A program made the translations under genes and the position numbers. A stretch of DNA of 64,000 nt from Collybia mongolica (lineage: Eukaryota; Basidiomycota; Agaricomycetes; Agaricales; Clitocybaceae), in NCBI GenBank assembly GCA_013420905.1, contig JAAXNY010000006.1:4030001-4094000 (forward strand), read 5' to 3'. The notes beneath the pieces were generated by a model. That model worked only from the letters and a program-made list of their open reading frames with translations. It had not been told where the DNA came from and made no database searches. How positions within the stretch are numbered: position 1 is the first letter of the stretch; each line of letters begins with the position of its first letter. Below, in pieces: positions 59,237 through 64,000 of this stretch.

Positions 59237-60861
59237 ATGGTTAGAGCAAGCACAAATGAGCCTGTGAGTCACTTGGCCCCGTCAGTGATCTTCAGCCACA
59301 TTCGCTTATGGCCATCTAGCCAGAGGATAAAAAGGAAGCGGCGAAGAGGAAACCTGCGATTAAGAAGAAGGCAGTCATGACGGGGGTGTGGCCGTGTAAA
59401 ATTAACGGGTGCAATAAACAGTTTGCTCGTGAGGCTGACTTAAAGAGACACCAGAGGACCACGAAATTGCATTCTTTGCCCGGTTTGTTCGTCTACCAGA
59501 TCTATGGAAGGCAGGCGTCCTTCTCTGACCCAACCATTTATAGCGCATGCCCCCAATGTGATGCGACGTTTACTAGGGTGAGTGCTATGTCCAACATCTT
59601 GTGCCCATCAAACCAAAAGAAGTAACGGCTGGTTAGACTGACGCACTGAGAAGACATCAGAAATCAAGGTCATTAGTTCACATTGTCTATCAATGAAACC
59701 AAACCAACTGTAATCGAATCTAGACATAATGGAATCATAATCGAAGCTTCTGAAGATGCAAAAGATGGTGCTGACGACGATGCTGAATCCTCCGAATCCC
59801 GGTCCAAAAGCCGAAGCGCTACCCCTTCATCTAAAGGGAAAGAAAGAGCTGCCGGTCTACATTCTGCTTCCAACCATCCAAATCCCGCAGGACCTTCAAG
59901 CTATTATCGCCAACATACTGCAACGACGAGTGGTGAGCATGGTCCTTGGTTCATTTCGCCACTTGTTCTGAATCCAAATAGCTTACATCCCACGACCACC
60001 TATCATGGACCCACAGTATGCCCAGATTGGACTACCAACATCTGCAACGCGACTTAATCTTGCCACAAACTGGGGTTATCCTCAACCGTGGTCTGATGGT
60101 GCGTCGGGCCATGCGGGCCCTGTGAGTTACCAAACAATGCCTCCTATGTTCTACTACCCGCACTATCGGCCTAATGGAAGTGCGGTACAACTTCCGGATC
60201 AGCAACCACAACCCGAAAACGATCAAAGACAAGATGCACAAGACGGACCCACCAATGCGACACGACCCGGAACATCCTCTCCCAACCCACATACATCAGA
60301 CACTGCCCTACCCGAGTCCGAAACAACAAGAAAGGACCCTACAAACCCTACCACCCACCTCCCAGAGATTCCATCTATCGATCCAGCCTTGGATTCTGAT
60401 AATACAACGCTAACCGAACAGCAAGTACTGGAAATTACTCATGCTGCCATGAAAGCTGTCCTCGAAGCGGAGGCTGGAACCTCTAGCAGGACCACAAGCA
60501 ATGTTGGATCAGCTTCTCCCTTTTCGCAAACAGGGAACGATACGAACGGTGATGCGGCAGATGATGCTGGTGACAATAACATCGGACCACAGCCTCCCGA
60601 AGAGAAAAGAGATACCATCCACGTCTACGGTGGGACTCTCAAGCGCCCAGAGCCTATGGCACATATGCTTACGGAGGATGGTGAACCGATGCTCAACCCA
60701 GGTTTGTCGATGCCATTCTACCCTTCGAAATAAGAGCTGTTACTCACCATAAATTCTCGCAGCTGAGCTTTTGACACAGGTCAGTGGCTTCTAATCGCAC
60801 TTTGCGTATATTTCTAACGTGCATTTCTCAGGAATCGCTTGCCTCACCCCCTCCTTCATGA
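59237..60861 (+). CDS. Two-finger C2H2 zinc-finger protein
   Basis: Eight exons (59237-59263, 59320-59486, 59544-59577, 59637-59668, 59724-59932, 59982-60701, 60763-60779, 60832-60861) give 411 residues. A Lys/Arg-rich N-terminus precedes two adjacent fingers: C-x4-C-x12-H-x6-H (CKINGCNKQFAREADLKRH) and C-x2-C-x12-H-x4-H (CPQCDATFTRTDALRRH), the second split over two exons. The rest is disordered, rich in Pro/Gln/Ser/Asp, ending AELLTQESLASPPPS. The layout suggests a DNA-binding transcription factor; target unknown. If the intron at 60702 is kept, the protein stops at 60733 with a different tail (GLSMPFYPSK). I prefer the spliced end because two further introns join a sensible conserved-looking tail. 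Confidence 0.82.
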
Positions 60862-61256
60862 CATCATTTAGACTTAACAAAATACTGTTGCACATTATTT
60901 TATTAATTGACCTTGTCATCATGCATTTCTTGCTGGATATTGCGGCGTCGGGAACATCATATTCCTCCGAATGTATCCTAATCATAAACAATATACGATC
61001 CGTTTATCAATCCCCCTTAAAAAATCCAATTTGAATGACCTTAAGATACGACTGGCCTACAAACATAGCGATGGAGCGAGACAACATTCACTGTTACAGT
61101 TCTTTGTACTACTAATCAAGATCGCTGGTTTCGAATTTTACTACAAGCTGTGGAAAGCCGTAGGTATACAGATATGGAATCCTGATCACTGTTGAAAGTG
61201 GCGGTGGTATATGTATGTTAATGAATATGCTTTGAAATGAATGCGTTGTATATCGA
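60862..61256. other. Convergent 3' region, AT-rich
   Basis: 395 bp between the stops of the zinc-finger gene and adenosine kinase. AT-rich, no supported coding frame. Confidence 0.4.
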
Positions 61257-62573
<1,317 letters not shown>

Positions 62574-62671
62574 TTAGCAGCAAGAAAAGATGAGATTTTA
62601 ACGATGCCGTGAAGAGTTGAAGGTCAAGTTTTTTGCCCAGCCCATAATATAATCGATCGGTCCCATCTAAT

Positions 62672-64000
62672 CTAATCTGCGTTATCTAATCGATCAGGGC
62701 TTTCCAATCTGTTGATGCGTAAGTTCCCTCGACTCCAGTGTTCATTTCCAGCAATGAAGTCACTGCGCACGACTTTCCCTCGGGATACGACACATGAGTC
62801 CTGCTCAATCTTCACGTATACTCCCTCAACTGGGCCATCCCAGAAGTTAGACTTCAGCTGAACCATGCTTCTGAGCTCCCTGTTAGATGGCATCGTGCCT
62901 TCGTGAATAACTGGGACCAATGAAATCGAGGTTGCCGAGAGTAACTGTGTGAGAGTCTCTCTGTCCGCCCAAGTACGCGAGCTGCGATCGTAGAGGTCGA
63001 ACGCGAGAAATCGGTCAGGAAGGTGGGTATACGGAATTGAATGTGTGGCGAACATCCATTCTCCAAAGAGAACATACCGTTCTGCAAAGTGTGAGTCACG
63101 ATCAAGAACCTTAGATAAGTCTTCCCGATGGTGTTCAACCCACATCCCGAGCTTCTTGAATTGTTCGTGTGTAGTGGAGTCAATATAGTGGGAGCGATTT
63201 TGAACAATAATCCGTGAACGGTCTGACGACAATGAAAATCCCATGTTGGCCCCATCTATCTTCTCGGTTATGACGACACGTCCCTGTGCAGAGAGGGCAG
63301 CTGTCTCCGCTACGATATCATCAGATGTAGCTCCTCCGAGATTGATAAGGTGGGGAGTACGGGGGAACTTAAAGATACCAATAGTTGACGAAAGACGAAG
63401 GATAAGCTCCTGGGCAGCAGCAAATGACCGCACAATGATAATTGCCTTGAAACCTTCATTCAATGCAGGTCTCACAAAGGCCTGCTGCATCTGGTCGACT
63501 GCATTCCGCACCCGACTACCCGGTGGGAGAGTTGGATGTCCCGCACGCATCTGGGCTCGTGATGTGCACAGATCGCGATCATAGTCAAACCAAATGCACA
63601 CCGGGGCAATGCACCAATTTGAGGCGAGGCTGAGCCACTCCTTTCGATCCGAAGCTGCCGTATTGCATCGGTCAAGCAGAACGCGCCCCCGAGGTGCTTT
63701 TCCTATCTGAGATTCACAAGATGACCTGCTTCCAGAGTCGTCTTGGGAGATCACGGTCCAACCTGAAGGGTCTCTTGCCAGCAAGGCTTTTGATACCCAC
63801 GACTTTCCGGAGCCGGGGAGTCCCACTAACACGAACAAATCACAACCCCTTCCTAGCGACCCTTCCACTACAAGTGGGCAGGGAGGAGGCTCAGAGGGAC
63901 GATCAGGATAGACCGATTGTCTCTTCCAGATGGTACTGCACCATTTGGAAACAAATGCTTCCTGTTGCGAGGTTTCTATACTCCCGGGGCGGATGTGGCG
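62672..64000 (-). CDS. Polynucleotide kinase-RNA ligase fusion protein, 5' part outside window
   Basis: A single open frame runs from the right window edge to a stop at 62672, so the start lies outside. The first visible part (AFVSKWCSTIWKRQ) is followed by a P-loop kinase domain: LFVLVGLPGSGKSWVSKALL, ISQDD, and LLDRCNTAASDRKEWL, as in AAA_33-type nucleic-acid kinases. A nucleotidyltransferase domain follows: ITEKIDGANMGFSL with the Lys that would be adenylated, LFGEWMFATHS, VEGVYVKIE (motif IV) and a late Lys/Arg-rich segment (VVSRGKVVRSDFI, motif V). This is the RNA_ligase superfamily. The order kinase-then-ligase is reversed from plant/yeast tRNA ligase (ligase-kinase-CPDase), so it is not Trl1. 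A role in RNA or DNA end repair is inferred. Confidence 0.85.
   Translation of the reverse strand, partial: RHIRPGSIETSQQEAFVSKWCSTIWKRQSVYPDRPSEPPPCPLVVEGSLGRGCDLFVLVGLPGSGKSWVSKALLARDPSGWTVISQDDSGSRSSCESQIGKAPRGRVLLDRCNTAASDRKEWLSLASNWCIAPVCIWFDYDRDLCTSRAQMRAGHPTLPPGSRVRNAVDQMQQAFVRPALNEGFKAIIIVRSFAAAQELILRLSSTIGIFKFPRTPHLINLGGATSDDIVAETAALSAQGRVVITEKIDGANMGFSLSSDRSRIIVQNRSHYIDSTTHEQFKKLGMWVEHHREDLSKVLDRDSHFAERYVLFGEWMFATHSIPYTHLPDRFLAFDLYDRSSRTWADRETLTQLLSATSISLVPVIHEGTMPSNRELRSMVQLKSNFWDGPVEGVYVKIEQDSCVVSRGKVVRSDFIAGNEHWSRGNLRINRLESPDRLDNAD

Overview
The window looks like nuclear DNA of a filamentous basidiomycete, most likely an Agaricomycete. Genes are cut by many short (about 48-65 nt) GT-AG introns. 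The gene set (divergent G-alpha, a DUF6533-type membrane protein, DASH subunit Ask1, GH51, Kog1/Raptor) and the transposon families at the left end fit that group. Gene models were spliced by hand. Wherever I could choose a complete exon set, the exon lengths sum to a multiple of three and the reading frame closes.

Left end, about 1-9.8 kb: a decayed transposon nest. It holds two fragments of a repeat-associated coiled-coil ORF family in opposite orientations, a KOW-domain gene with an in-frame stop, and a Tnp2 (CACTA/En-Spm-like) transposase broken by at least one stop and two frameshifts. These are flanked by GATGAAAT-rich repeats, a four-copy tandem repeat and a perfect 24-bp palindrome. 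The last piece is the zinc-knuckle tail of a non-LTR retrotransposon.

10-24.4 kb: a mucin-like single-pass membrane protein, a divergent G-protein alpha subunit whose catalytic Gln is Ala, a mitochondrial RidA/Mmf1, proteasome alpha-5 and inositol monophosphatase in a divergent pair, and an MFS sugar transporter split into about 21 exons.

24.7-35.7 kb: a carbohydrate-use block. It contains a large secreted protein resembling the DUF5695 family, a GH51 alpha-L-arabinofuranosidase and a GDSL/SGNH (CE16-like) esterase, next to the sugar transporter. The kinetochore gene ASK1 follows.

35.7-48.3 kb: gene-poor, with two unrelated-looking FAD-linked oxidases and a DUF6533-like membrane protein separated by 1.9-2.9 kb stretches where I see no credible gene.

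48.7-64 kb: dense housekeeping genes. These are dynactin p150Glued and Kog1/Raptor from a shared promoter, a C2H2 zinc-finger protein, adenosine kinase, and a polynucleotide kinase-RNA ligase fusion that runs off the right edge.

I found no clearly new multi-gene system. The strongest leads are the composite decayed element at the left end, the Gln-to-Ala G-alpha, the micro-exon and GC-AG intron density, the arabinan/xylan-type gene block, and the kinase-ligase fusion.
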